Below, piece after piece: positions 1-5,619 of a stretch of DNA of 6,205 nucleotides. The DNA is from Vulcanimicrobiota bacterium. Its GTDB lineage: Bacteria > Vulcanimicrobiota > Vulcanimicrobiia > Vulcanimicrobiales > Vulcanimicrobiaceae. The translations under genes and the position numbers were made by a program. The notes beneath the pieces were generated by a model, which saw only the letters and a list, made by a program, of their open reading frames with translations, searched no databases and was not told the DNA's origin. The DNA lies in the NCBI GenBank assembly GCA_013043945.1, contig JABEUW010000126.1:1-6205 (forward strand). The letters are read 5' to 3'. The first letter of the stretch is position 1; each line of letters opens with the position of its first letter.

Positions 1-499
1 CTGTAGCGACGGCGTCGGCGAGGGAATCGAGCGCGTAGAGTTCGATGCCGTCGACGAGCGAGGCTTCCTCGAGGTTGCCGCGCGGGATTAAAAACGCCGT
101 AAAACCGGCATTCTTCGCCCCCAGCAGCATCGGCAAGAGTCCCGTAACGGGGCGCAGCGATCCGTCGAGCGCGAGCTCGCCGAGCGCGATAAAGCTGCGG
201 AGTTGCTCCGGCGGCACCTGCTCGTCGATTGCAAGCAACGCGAGCGCGATCGCGATGTCGAATGCGGGCCCCTCCTTACGGAGATCCGCCGGAGAGAGAT
301 TGACCAACAGGCGCCCCGCCGGAAAGGCGAAACCGGAATTGAAGATCGCGGCGCGGACGCGATCGCGTGCCTCGCCGAGCGCGCGATCCGGTAAGCCGAC
401 GATGGCGAAGGCCGGCGTACCGGCAGAACTGTCGGCTTCGATCCCGACGATGTAGCCGTCGATGCCGTGCATCGCGGCCGAAAACGCACGGCTGAGCAT
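1..499 (-). CDS. comM: ComM/YifB family Mg-chelatase-like AAA+ ATPase, N-terminal part (3' end outside window)
   Basis: Only the first 166 codons are present; the frame runs open through the left window edge. Read on the minus strand from ATG at 499-497, the protein shows the N-terminal ChlI-like domain typical of ComM/YifB: FAIVGLPDRALGEARDRV at about residues 31-48, then NSGFAFPAGRLLVNLSPADL at 54-73, KEGPAFDIAIALALL at 75-89, and GELALDGSLRPVTGLLP at 107-123. Family members are about 500 residues, so the Walker A/B AAA+ core and the C-terminal domain should lie beyond the window. ComM is known as a hexameric helicase promoting branch migration during natural transformation; YifB-type relatives are widespread and often lack a tested role. 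The start is supported by AGAGGA at 513-508, eight bases upstream, and by the usual ML.R..SAA..GID opening. It is divergent from the stress-protein-like gene at 606. Family assignment is firm; the role in transformation here is inference. Confidence 0.93.
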   Translation of the reverse strand, partial: MLSRAFSAAMHGIDGYIVGIEADSSAGTPAFAIVGLPDRALGEARDRVRAAIFNSGFAFPAGRLLVNLSPADLRKEGPAFDIAIALALLAIDEQVPPEQLRSFIALGELALDGSLRPVTGLLPMLLGAKNAGFTAFLIPRGNLEEASLVDGIELYALDSLADAVAT

Positions 500-553
500 A
501 TCGCTCGTCCTCTGCGACGAACCGGTGCCGCGACAAGAGTTCCAACGAAAGTC

Positions 554-583
554 TTGCGTTCGCGCGTCGTTGCGGAGTACAAA
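554..583 (+). promoter_or_regulatory. Candidate sigma70-type promoter for the 165-aa gene (weak)
   Basis: TTGCGT at 554-559 and TACAAA at 578-583 are separated by 18 bp and each match about four of six consensus positions of the -35 and -10 boxes. They sit at a sensible distance upstream of the ATG at 606. The match is poor enough to be chance in a 106-bp intergenic region. No clear promoter for the minus-strand comM-like gene was seen in the same region. Confidence 0.2.
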
Positions 584-601
584 CGGAGTACTGAGGTGTA
601 C
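574..601. repeat. Three helically phased 7-bp direct repeats in the divergent intergenic region
   Basis: GGAGTAC occurs at 574-580 and again at 585-591, and the near-copy GGTGTAC occurs at 595-601. The start-to-start distances are 11 and 10 bp, close to one turn of B-DNA, so all copies would face the same side of the helix. The first two copies extend to an 8-bp identity (CGGAGTAC). The last copy overlaps the ribosome binding site of the gene at 606, and the first overlaps the best -10 candidate. The layout would suit an operator for a regulator acting on one or both divergent genes. That role is inference, as the array is short. Confidence 0.4.
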
Positions 602-605
602 GATA

Positions 606-1103
606 ATGCAAACTCCCGAATATGCATCGAAACTCTACGCAGATCGTCGTCGCGCCGAACGAACGCTCGATAGACTTCACGCAGCCGGCTACGGTGACGA
701 CCGCATTCACGTCATCGAGAATGAGGCCGACCTTCCGGTCGATCGCAACTTCGAGAGCGATACCTCTCCGATGGCGATCTCCGGCGGATTCGGCGATAAT
801 GGCGGCGTGCTCGGCGCGGCGACCGGTGCGACGATCGGCGCCGTTATCGCCGCTGCCTCCACGGCTGCACTCATCGCGGCGACCGAGGGAATCGCGGCGC
901 CGTTCGTTGCGGGCCCTGTAGCGGCGACCCTCGCCGGGGCGAGTTTCGGAGCGGTCGGCGGCAGCATCATCGGCGGATTGCTCGAACTCGGTGCGGAGGC
1001 CGACGATTGGCGGGTCGGCGTTCGCAACGGCGGCGTCGCCGTCATCGTGACGCTGAAATCGCATGCAGATCGCAGGCTCGTCCGCCGCGCGCTCATGCAC
1101 TAG
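606..1103 (+). CDS. Small glycine-zipper membrane-associated protein, general stress protein 17M-like
   Basis: The protein has 165 residues. Residues 5-38 (including RRRAERTLDRLHAAGYGDDR) look like the beta-alpha-beta start of the general stress protein 17M/YflT-like group: a helix between strands followed by the D-RIHVIE strand. Residues 58-126 are a long Gly/Ala/Ile-rich stretch that could form one or two membrane helices of glycine-zipper type. The end, DDWRVGVRNGGVAVIVTL at 133-150 and the following helix, matches the closing strand and helix of the same group. Start choice: ATG at 606 has GAGG at 593-596, nine bases upstream. An in-frame ATG at 462 would overlap the divergent comM-like gene and add 48 residues of unlikely sequence. 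Members of this group are often stress-induced, but the biochemical function is unknown. It is convergent with the exporter operon, with 66 bp between stop codons. Confidence 0.8.
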   Translation: MQTPEYASKLYADRRRAERTLDRLHAAGYGDDRIHVIENEADLPVDRNFESDTSPMAISGGFGDNGGVLGAATGATIGAVIAAASTAALIAATEGIAAPFVAGPVAATLAGASFGAVGGSIIGGLLELGAEADDWRVGVRNGGVAVIVTLKSHADRRLVRRALMH

Positions 1104-1169
1104 GCGCCCGCATCGCCGTATGCCTTGCCATGGATGGGCCGAGACGCGAACGCCTCACGTAGCGGCGCG
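1104..1169. other. Convergent intergenic gap, no convincing terminator
   Basis: These 66 bases separate the stop of the 165-aa gene from the stop of the permease gene. A 5-bp stem (TAGCG/CGCTA, loop GCG) at 1160-1172 overlaps the permease stop codon, and a 4-bp GGCG/CGCC pair sits at 1103-1117. Neither is followed by a T-tract on either strand, so no intrinsic terminator is called. Termination may be factor-dependent or use signals not visible here. Confidence 0.5.
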
Positions 1170-2297
1170 CTAGTCGATGCGTTTCTGGAAGCGCGTCACA
1201 GCGAAGATGAAGACCCCAAGCCCGAGGGCCGCGAGGAGGGTAATTTGCGGCCAAAGGTACTCGATGCCGATCCCTTTGATGATAATGCCGCGGACGATGG
1301 TCAGGAAATAGGTGAGCGGTACGAGGTACGAGAGCGCCTGCAGTGGGACGGGCATCGCGTCGACCGGAAAAATGAAACCGGAGAGCAACATGCTCGGCAT
1401 TAAAAAGAACTGGATCAGTTGAATCGCCTGGATATACGTTTTGGCGACCGTCGATACGAGAATACCCGTGCCTAACGTCGTGAAGAAAAAGACGAGCACC
1501 GTCAAATAGAGCAAGAAAACGCTCCCGGCGACCGGGACGCCGAACCAAAGTACTGCCATCAACAAGATCGCGGTAACGTTGATATAGCCGATCGTCATGA
1601 GCGGAAGCATTTTCCCAAGCATGAGCTCCGAGGACCGAATCGGGCTGACGACGAGTTGCTCGAGCGTCCCCAACTCGCGTTCTCGCACGATCGTGCTCAT
1701 GCTCAGGAACGTCATGGTGAACTGCATCACCAAAGCGAGCACGCCGGGAACGATAAACACTTCTTGACGCAGCGCCGTGTTATACCAGGCACGGGCGCGA
1801 ATATCGACGCCGATCTTCGGAATCGGAGTACCGCGCTTTATCGCCGTCTTGCGCTGGATGTCGGCGCTGACGCTCGCTCCGATCGCTTGAGCGACCGATA
1901 AACTCGTGCGAGCGGCGGTCGCATCGGAGGCATCGACGGCGACCATTACTTGCGGCGTCTTGCCTCGGTGGAGCAGCGATGCGTAGTTCGGCGGAATGAC
2001 GATGCCCGCGAGCGCTTGCCCGTCGGCGATACGCCGCACGACGCCGCCCATGCTCTCCGCGCGATACTTCATCGAAAAATATTGCGAGTTCGTAAAGGCT
2101 TCGAGGAGTTGCCTGCTCTCGGCGCTGCGCGAGAGATCCCATACCACCGTCGGTTGATAACGAACGTCGCTGGAGAGATACCCGTATAAAACGACTTGAA
2201 TCAGCGGCAGCAACATCGTCGCGGCGACGGTGCGCTTATCGCGGAAGAACTGCGTGTACTCCTTCCGCGCGATCGTCCAGGCGCGCCGCCAATTCAC
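1170..2297 (-). CDS. ABC-2 type transporter permease (YbhS/YbhR/YhhJ-like)
   Basis: This 375-residue inner-membrane permease should form the translocation path of the exporter encoded by this operon. It has the ABC-2 layout: a cytoplasmic amphipathic start (ARKEYTQFFRDKRT, 10-23), a first span at about 24-41, a large extracytoplasmic loop to about 175, then spans at about 179-200, 231-255, 258-283, 290-312 and 347-367. The family signature RERELGTLEQLVVSP (205-219) follows span 2, and SGFIFPVDAMP (306-316) and the PLTYFLTIVRGIIIKG segment (327-342) are typical of YbhS/YbhR relatives. Start: GTG at 2297-2295 overlaps the TGA of the upstream ATPase by four bases (GTGA), so translation is probably coupled; the frame extends further upstream but only as antisense-like Arg-rich sequence inside the ATPase gene. 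It is the last gene of the operon and the only permease; relatives usually come in pairs, so a homodimer is inferred. The substrate is unknown. Confidence 0.92.
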   Translation of the reverse strand: MNWRRAWTIARKEYTQFFRDKRTVAATMLLPLIQVVLYGYLSSDVRYQPTVVWDLSRSAESRQLLEAFTNSQYFSMKYRAESMGGVVRRIADGQALAGIVIPPNYASLLHRGKTPQVMVAVDASDATAARTSLSVAQAIGASVSADIQRKTAIKRGTPIPKIGVDIRARAWYNTALRQEVFIVPGVLALVMQFTMTFLSMSTIVRERELGTLEQLVVSPIRSSELMLGKMLPLMTIGYINVTAILLMAVLWFGVPVAGSVFLLYLTVLVFFFTTLGTGILVSTVAKTYIQAIQLIQFFLMPSMLLSGFIFPVDAMPVPLQALSYLVPLTYFLTIVRGIIIKGIGIEYLWPQITLLAALGLGVFIFAVTRFQKRID

Positions 2298-3220
2298 GGC
2301 GATCCCACCACGCTCGCGAAGACGTCCTCGAGCGAGGGTACGACGGCCTGCGGAGGGCGCGCGCTGAGTCCGGTAGCGGCGAGCGCCGCTCCAAGCCGCT
2401 CGATATCGTCCGCGCTTTCGAGGGCGACGTGCAGCGAGGAGCCGTAGAGCCCGGCGCCGCGAACGAACGGTAGCCTCTCGATCGCTTCGAGTACCCCGAC
2501 GCAATCGTTGGAGAGGATTTCGACCGTCGTGCCGAGTTGCGGCAGGTGCTTTAACGATTCGGGCGTCCCGCGGGCGACGATTCTCCCGTTATAGATCATC
2601 GCCAATTGGTTGCAATGTTCGGCTTCGTCGAGATAGTGGGTGGTGACCATGACGGTCGTCCCTTCATCGGCGAGTTCGACGATAATATCCCAGAACTCGC
2701 GCCGCGAGACGGGGTCGACCCCGGCGGTCGGTTCGTCGAGAAAGATCATTTGCGGGGCGTGGAGCAGCGTGCAGGCCAACGCGAGGCGCTTACGGTAGCC
2801 GCCCGGAAGCGCTCCGGCGAGTTGGTTGCGTCGTTCGCTCAATCCGGTGCGCTGCATCCACGCGGCGATGCGTTCCTCGCCTTCGCGGCCGCTCAGGCCG
2901 TAGAGCCCGGCGTAAAAGCGCACGTGTTCGAGCACGGTGAGATCGGCCCATAACGTCGATCCTTGCGACATATAACCGATACGCAGCTTGACGGCTTCGG
3001 GGTCGCGCGCGACGTCGATCCCCAGCACCTCGGCCGTGCCGTCGCTGGGAGCCAAGACGCCGCAGAGCATCCGAATCGTCGTCGATTTTCCCGAACCGTT
3101 GGGACCGAGAAAACCCCAAATCTCGCCGGCCCGAATCTCGAACGAAATCGCATCGACGGCGACGAAGGAACCAAAACGCCGTGTGAGCGACTCGACGCGA
3201 ACGCTCGTCGTCGCGTTCAC
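2294..3220 (-). CDS. ABC transporter ATP-binding protein, second of the pair (YbhF C-half-like)
   Basis: This 308-residue cytoplasmic ATPase would power the ABC-2 permease. Visible motifs: Walker A GPNGSGKST (39-47), Q-loop Gln86 in YMSQ, Walker B MIFLDEP (158-164), D-loop GVDP (167-170) and H-loop His195 in TTHYLDEAE. The signature is LPGGYRKR (138-145), not LSGGxxQR, so the usual Ser is Pro. A C-terminal regulatory-type tail of about 80 residues ends with PSLEDVF (295-301), common in drug/antibiotic-type exporters. Start: GTG at 3220-3218 overlaps the TGA of the preceding ATPase by four bases (GTGA) and has GAGG at 3232-3229, eight bases upstream. In YbhF and RbbA the two ATPase halves are fused; here they are separate genes. 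The degenerate signature probably contributes to an inactive composite site with the neighbouring ATPase (see findings). The substrate is not indicated. Confidence 0.93.
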   Translation of the reverse strand: MNATTSVRVESLTRRFGSFVAVDAISFEIRAGEIWGFLGPNGSGKSTTIRMLCGVLAPSDGTAEVLGIDVARDPEAVKLRIGYMSQGSTLWADLTVLEHVRFYAGLYGLSGREGEERIAAWMQRTGLSERRNQLAGALPGGYRKRLALACTLLHAPQMIFLDEPTAGVDPVSRREFWDIIVELADEGTTVMVTTHYLDEAEHCNQLAMIYNGRIVARGTPESLKHLPQLGTTVEILSNDCVGVLEAIERLPFVRGAGLYGSSLHVALESADDIERLGAALAATGLSARPPQAVVPSLEDVFASVVGSP

Positions 3221-4134
3221 GCGCTCAACCTCGCGACGAAAGCGTCTTCGAGCGATGGCGGGACGCTCCGAAAAGCGGCGTCATCGATACCGATCGCTTG
3301 CAGCCGATGCCGAAACTCCGGAATGCTCGCTTCGGCGGATGCGACGAGGACGTGCAGGGCGTCGCCGAACATCTCGACGCTGCGTACCGACGAAATCCCG
3401 CGCAGCGCGCGCCGCGCGTCGCGGTAGCGAGAAGAGCGGACTTCGACGACCTCGCCGTGTAGCGCCGCTTTAATTTCGGCGGGCGTTCCGATGCTGACGA
3501 TTTTCCCATCGGTCATGAAGGCGACGCGCGTCGCTCGTTCGGCTTCGTCCATATATGGCGTGCTGACGAATATCGTCGTTCCCGATCGATTGATGCCGTA
3601 GAGCAGGCGCCAAAATTCTCGCCGCGAGACGGGGTCGACGCCCGACGTCGGCTCGTCGAGAAGAATCGTGCTCGGTCGATGGATCAGCGTGCAGGCAAGT
3701 GCGAGCTTCTGTTTCATCCCTCCGGAGAGCGCTTCTGCAAGGCGATCGGCGAAAGCGTCGAGCGCGAAATCGGCGAGCAAGGATCGCGCACGCGTTTCAA
3801 AATCGGAGCGAGGTATCCCGAAGATTTCCCCATAGAAGCGGAGGTTTTCCATGACGGAGAGATCGGGATAGAGGCTGAAACGTTGCGGCATATAGCCGAT
3901 CGCGCTTTGCACCCGTGCGGTCTGCGAGATGACGTCGACGCCGTCGACGAGCGCCCGGCCTTCGTCGGCCGCAAGTGCGCCGCACACGAGACGCATCAGC
4001 GTCGTTTTCCCCGCCCCGTCGGGGCCGACCAAGGCGAATATCTCGCCGCTCGCCACATCGAGCGAGAGTCGATCGACGGCGGTGGTCGCGGCGAAACGGC
4101 GCGTCAGTCCCACGACCCGTAACGCGACGCTCAT
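3217..4134 (-). CDS. ABC transporter ATP-binding protein, first of the pair (YbhF N-half-like)
   Basis: This is a 305-residue ATPase, paralogous to the next gene. Motifs: Walker A GPDGAGKTT (37-45), Q-loop Gln84 in YMPQ, a canonical signature LSGGMKQKLALA (136-147), Walker B TILLDEP (156-162) and D-loop SGVDP (164-168). The H-loop position reads STPYMDEAE (191-199), with Pro193 where the switch His normally stands. Walker A, the Walker B Glu and the signature are intact. The tail ends with PSLEDAFVARL (293-303), parallel to the second ATPase. Start: ATG at 4134-4132, three bases after the TAA of the adaptor gene, with only a weak GTGGG ribosome binding site, so coupling to adaptor translation is likely. 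The DNA of the two ATPase genes shares a 20-base identity over the D-loop region (2700-2719 and 3620-3639), consistent with old duplication. It most likely heterodimerises with the ATPase at 2294-3220. Confidence 0.93.
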   Translation of the reverse strand: MSVALRVVGLTRRFAATTAVDRLSLDVASGEIFALVGPDGAGKTTLMRLVCGALAADEGRALVDGVDVISQTARVQSAIGYMPQRFSLYPDLSVMENLRFYGEIFGIPRSDFETRARSLLADFALDAFADRLAEALSGGMKQKLALACTLIHRPSTILLDEPTSGVDPVSRREFWRLLYGINRSGTTIFVSTPYMDEAERATRVAFMTDGKIVSIGTPAEIKAALHGEVVEVRSSRYRDARRALRGISSVRSVEMFGDALHVLVASAEASIPEFRHRLQAIGIDDAAFRSVPPSLEDAFVARLSA

Positions 4135-4137
4135 CGA

Positions 4138-5352
4138 TTACCCACGAATGACCGCATCGGCGGGAAGACCCGGTTTGAGCGTTTCGGTCGGATCGTTGAA
4201 TTGAATCTTGACGCGAAAGACGAGGTAATCGATTCGTTCGGATTTCGTTTGCACGTTCTCCGGAGTAAACTCGGCGTCGGTTGCGATCTCACTGACCCTG
4301 CCGTGAAAAATTTTTCCCGGCATCCCGTCGAGGGTGGCATCTGCGGCCATACCCGCTTTGATGTGCGGCAGGTCGCTCTCGCTTACGTACACGTAGAGGT
4401 ACGGATGCGTGAGATCGCCGACGGTCAAGACGGCGGCACCGGGCTCGATAAGGTCTCCGACTTCGAAGTTGTGAGAGAGCACCACACCGTCGAAGGGTGC
4501 GACGAGTTCGGTTTCGCGAACCTGGTCGGCGGCGATACCGACTTGTGCCGAGGCCTGCGCGACTTGTGCTTCGGCGTCGGCGAGTTGTGCGGCACGTTGA
4601 CGAACGAGTTCGCGTTGCGCGCGTGCGGTTCGATAGGTGGCCATGGCCTGTCCCTGTTGCGACCGCGATGCGACGACGCCGAACCGACGGATCTGCACGG
4701 TGCGGAGATCGGCGCGCGCGAGTGCGACGGCATCTCGTCGCGCCCGTAGTTGCGCCGCCGCGCTCGCATAGCTGTCGCGAGCGTCATCGAGGACCTGTTT
4801 GGCGATATCGCCGGTACGGACGAGGTTTCGGTCGCGTTCGTAATCGAGACGCGTCCTGGCGTAGGTCGCGCGCGCCGCGAGGAGCTGGGCCTCCGCCTGG
4901 TCGAGCGCGAGCGAACTCGCCCGGCGCTCGATGCCGAGGGTCTCGCTCGCCGTGCCGAGGTTCGAACGCGCGATCGTCACGCCCTCACCCGCCTGGGCGA
5001 GCGTCGCCGTGTAGGTCGCTTCCTGGAGTCGATAGGCCGCGCGCGCCGCGGCAACCTGAGCCGACGCGGCGCGCAGTTGCGCTCGCGCTTGGCGCAATCT
5101 CAGGGTGGGGTCGAGGCGCTCCAGAACGGCGAGAATCTCCCCCTTGCGCACCGATTCGCCGTCGTGGACGCGCAATTGGACGAGCCGCCCTTCGACCTTC
5201 GACGCGACGTCGCTCTGCGTTACCTCGATCGTTCCCGAAGCGGCGATGCCGCCGGCGCCGCGTCCGCGGAAGAAGAGCGCTGCGAGGAGCGCGAGCGCGA
5301 CGATCGCTACCGCGACGATCGCTTCGCGGCGGTGCGTGCTGAAGAACATCAT
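4138..5352 (-). CDS. HlyD/YbhG-family periplasmic adaptor (membrane fusion protein)
   Basis: This 404-residue adaptor would link the inner-membrane ABC exporter to an outer-membrane channel. Residues 10-28 form a membrane anchor without a lipobox Cys. The first half of the lipoyl/barrel-sandwich domain follows (ASGTIEVTQSDVASKVEGRL at 38-57, HDGESVRKGEILAVLE at 63-78). A long Ala/Arg/Gln-rich helical hairpin runs from about 84 to 280, and the second lipoyl half (VAPFDGVVLSHNFEVGDLIE, 284-303) precedes a beta-barrel region to the end (LKPGLPADAVI, 392-402). YERDRNLVRTGDIAKQVLDD at 171-190 resembles the hairpin-tip motif used to dock TolC-like channels. Start: two tandem ATGs at 5352 and 5349; the first has AGG nine bases upstream and lies two bases after the stop of the small gene. 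A longer in-frame reading to 6138 runs antisense through other genes and is rejected. A 5-residue tandem repeat (AIVAV/AIVAL) lies in the anchor. The hairpin is longer than in YbhG. Confidence 0.93.
   Translation of the reverse strand: MMFFSTHRREAIVAVAIVALALLAALFFRGRGAGGIAASGTIEVTQSDVASKVEGRLVQLRVHDGESVRKGEILAVLERLDPTLRLRQARAQLRAASAQVAAARAAYRLQEATYTATLAQAGEGVTIARSNLGTASETLGIERRASSLALDQAEAQLLAARATYARTRLDYERDRNLVRTGDIAKQVLDDARDSYASAAAQLRARRDAVALARADLRTVQIRRFGVVASRSQQGQAMATYRTARAQRELVRQRAAQLADAEAQVAQASAQVGIAADQVRETELVAPFDGVVLSHNFEVGDLIEPGAAVLTVGDLTHPYLYVYVSESDLPHIKAGMAADATLDGMPGKIFHGRVSEIATDAEFTPENVQTKSERIDYLVFRVKIQFNDPTETLKPGLPADAVIRG
5296..5323. repeat. Short tandem repeat (13-bp unit, 15-bp period) inside the adaptor membrane anchor
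   Basis: CGCGACGATCGCT occurs at 5296-5308 and 5311-5323. The 15-bp period keeps the frame and encodes AIVAV then AIVAL of the adaptor's membrane anchor. It probably reflects local slippage tolerated in a hydrophobic helix. Confidence 0.6.
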
Positions 5353-5354
5353 CC

Positions 5355-5561
5355 CTATCGGCCTGCGAAGAGCCAGATGAGCAGCGGCACCGCGACGAGC
5401 ATCGCGAAAATCTGCGCCGCGACGATCCAGGGCCGGTCGAGTGGGTCGCGCACGGGGTGCGAGAGGATGCTGCCGAAGCCGCGCCCGGATCGTTCGCGTA
5501 GCAGCGATGCGTAGACGATCTCGCGCGCGCGTTCGAGTAGGTCGCTCTGGGTTTGCCTCAT
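5355..5561 (-). CDS. Small single-span membrane protein leading the exporter operon, unknown function
   Basis: This is a 68-residue protein I do not recognise. Residues 1-45 are polar and charged (Arg-rich, including LLERAREIVYASLLRERSGR at 8-27 and PVRDPLDRPW at 36-45), and residues 46-66 are one strongly hydrophobic helix ending in FAGR, so it looks like a tail-anchored inner-membrane protein with the N-terminus in the cytoplasm. It is probably a real gene: ATG at 5561-5559 is preceded by a perfect AGGAGG at 5573-5568 with a six-base spacer, the best ribosome binding site in the window, and its TAG ends two bases before the adaptor ATG. By position it is the first gene of the operon. It could be a small accessory subunit or stabiliser of the exporter, or it could help set translation of the adaptor. 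No sequence motif supports either idea directly. Confidence 0.8.
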   Translation of the reverse strand: MRQTQSDLLERAREIVYASLLRERSGRGFGSILSHPVRDPLDRPWIVAAQIFAMLVAVPLLIWLFAGR

Positions 5562-5619
5562 GACGGGCCTCCTGCACGACGAGCATAGGACGGCACGGTG
5601 AAGGAGCTAAGAAGGGTGC
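5562..5619. promoter_or_regulatory. 58-bp divergent intergenic region between exporter operon and ATL gene
   Basis: This gap holds the ribosome binding sites of both divergent genes (AGGAGG on the minus strand at 5573-5568; GAAGGG at 5611-5616 and AAGGAG at 5601-5606 on the plus strand). The only promoter-like pair for the operon is minus-strand TTAGCT (5610-5605) and TATGCT (5587-5582) with a 17-bp spacer, a weak match. No promoter for the plus-strand gene was recognised. Any promoters must overlap each other or reach into the coding regions. Confidence 0.35.

Noticed and set aside
276..1100. Minus-strand open frame of 274 codons antisense to the stress-like gene and overlapping the comM-like start
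   Set aside because: It has shadow composition, and both genes it overlaps have recognisable products and good ribosome binding sites.
2298..2504. Upstream extension of the permease to 2504
   Set aside because: The extra 69 residues overlap the 3' end of the ATPase gene in another frame and are Arg-rich; the GTG at 2297 with a 4-base overlap matches the operon pattern and the family N-terminus.
2700..3639. 20-base direct repeat shared by the two ATPase genes (2700-2719 and 3620-3639)
   Set aside because: It encodes the conserved D-loop region in both paralogues in the same frame, so it is explained by homology and not by a mobile element or recombination site.
4497..5342. Long plus-strand open frame of 281 codons antisense to the adaptor
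   Set aside because: It is dominated by Arg, Pro and Ala with no domain resemblance, the typical antisense shadow of a GC-rich gene whose real product (HlyD adaptor) is clear on the other strand.
5569..5606. Inverted repeat CTCCT/AGGAG in the divergent gap
   Set aside because: It consists of the ribosome-binding-type sequences of the two divergent genes facing each other; a 28-base loop makes a functional hairpin unlikely.
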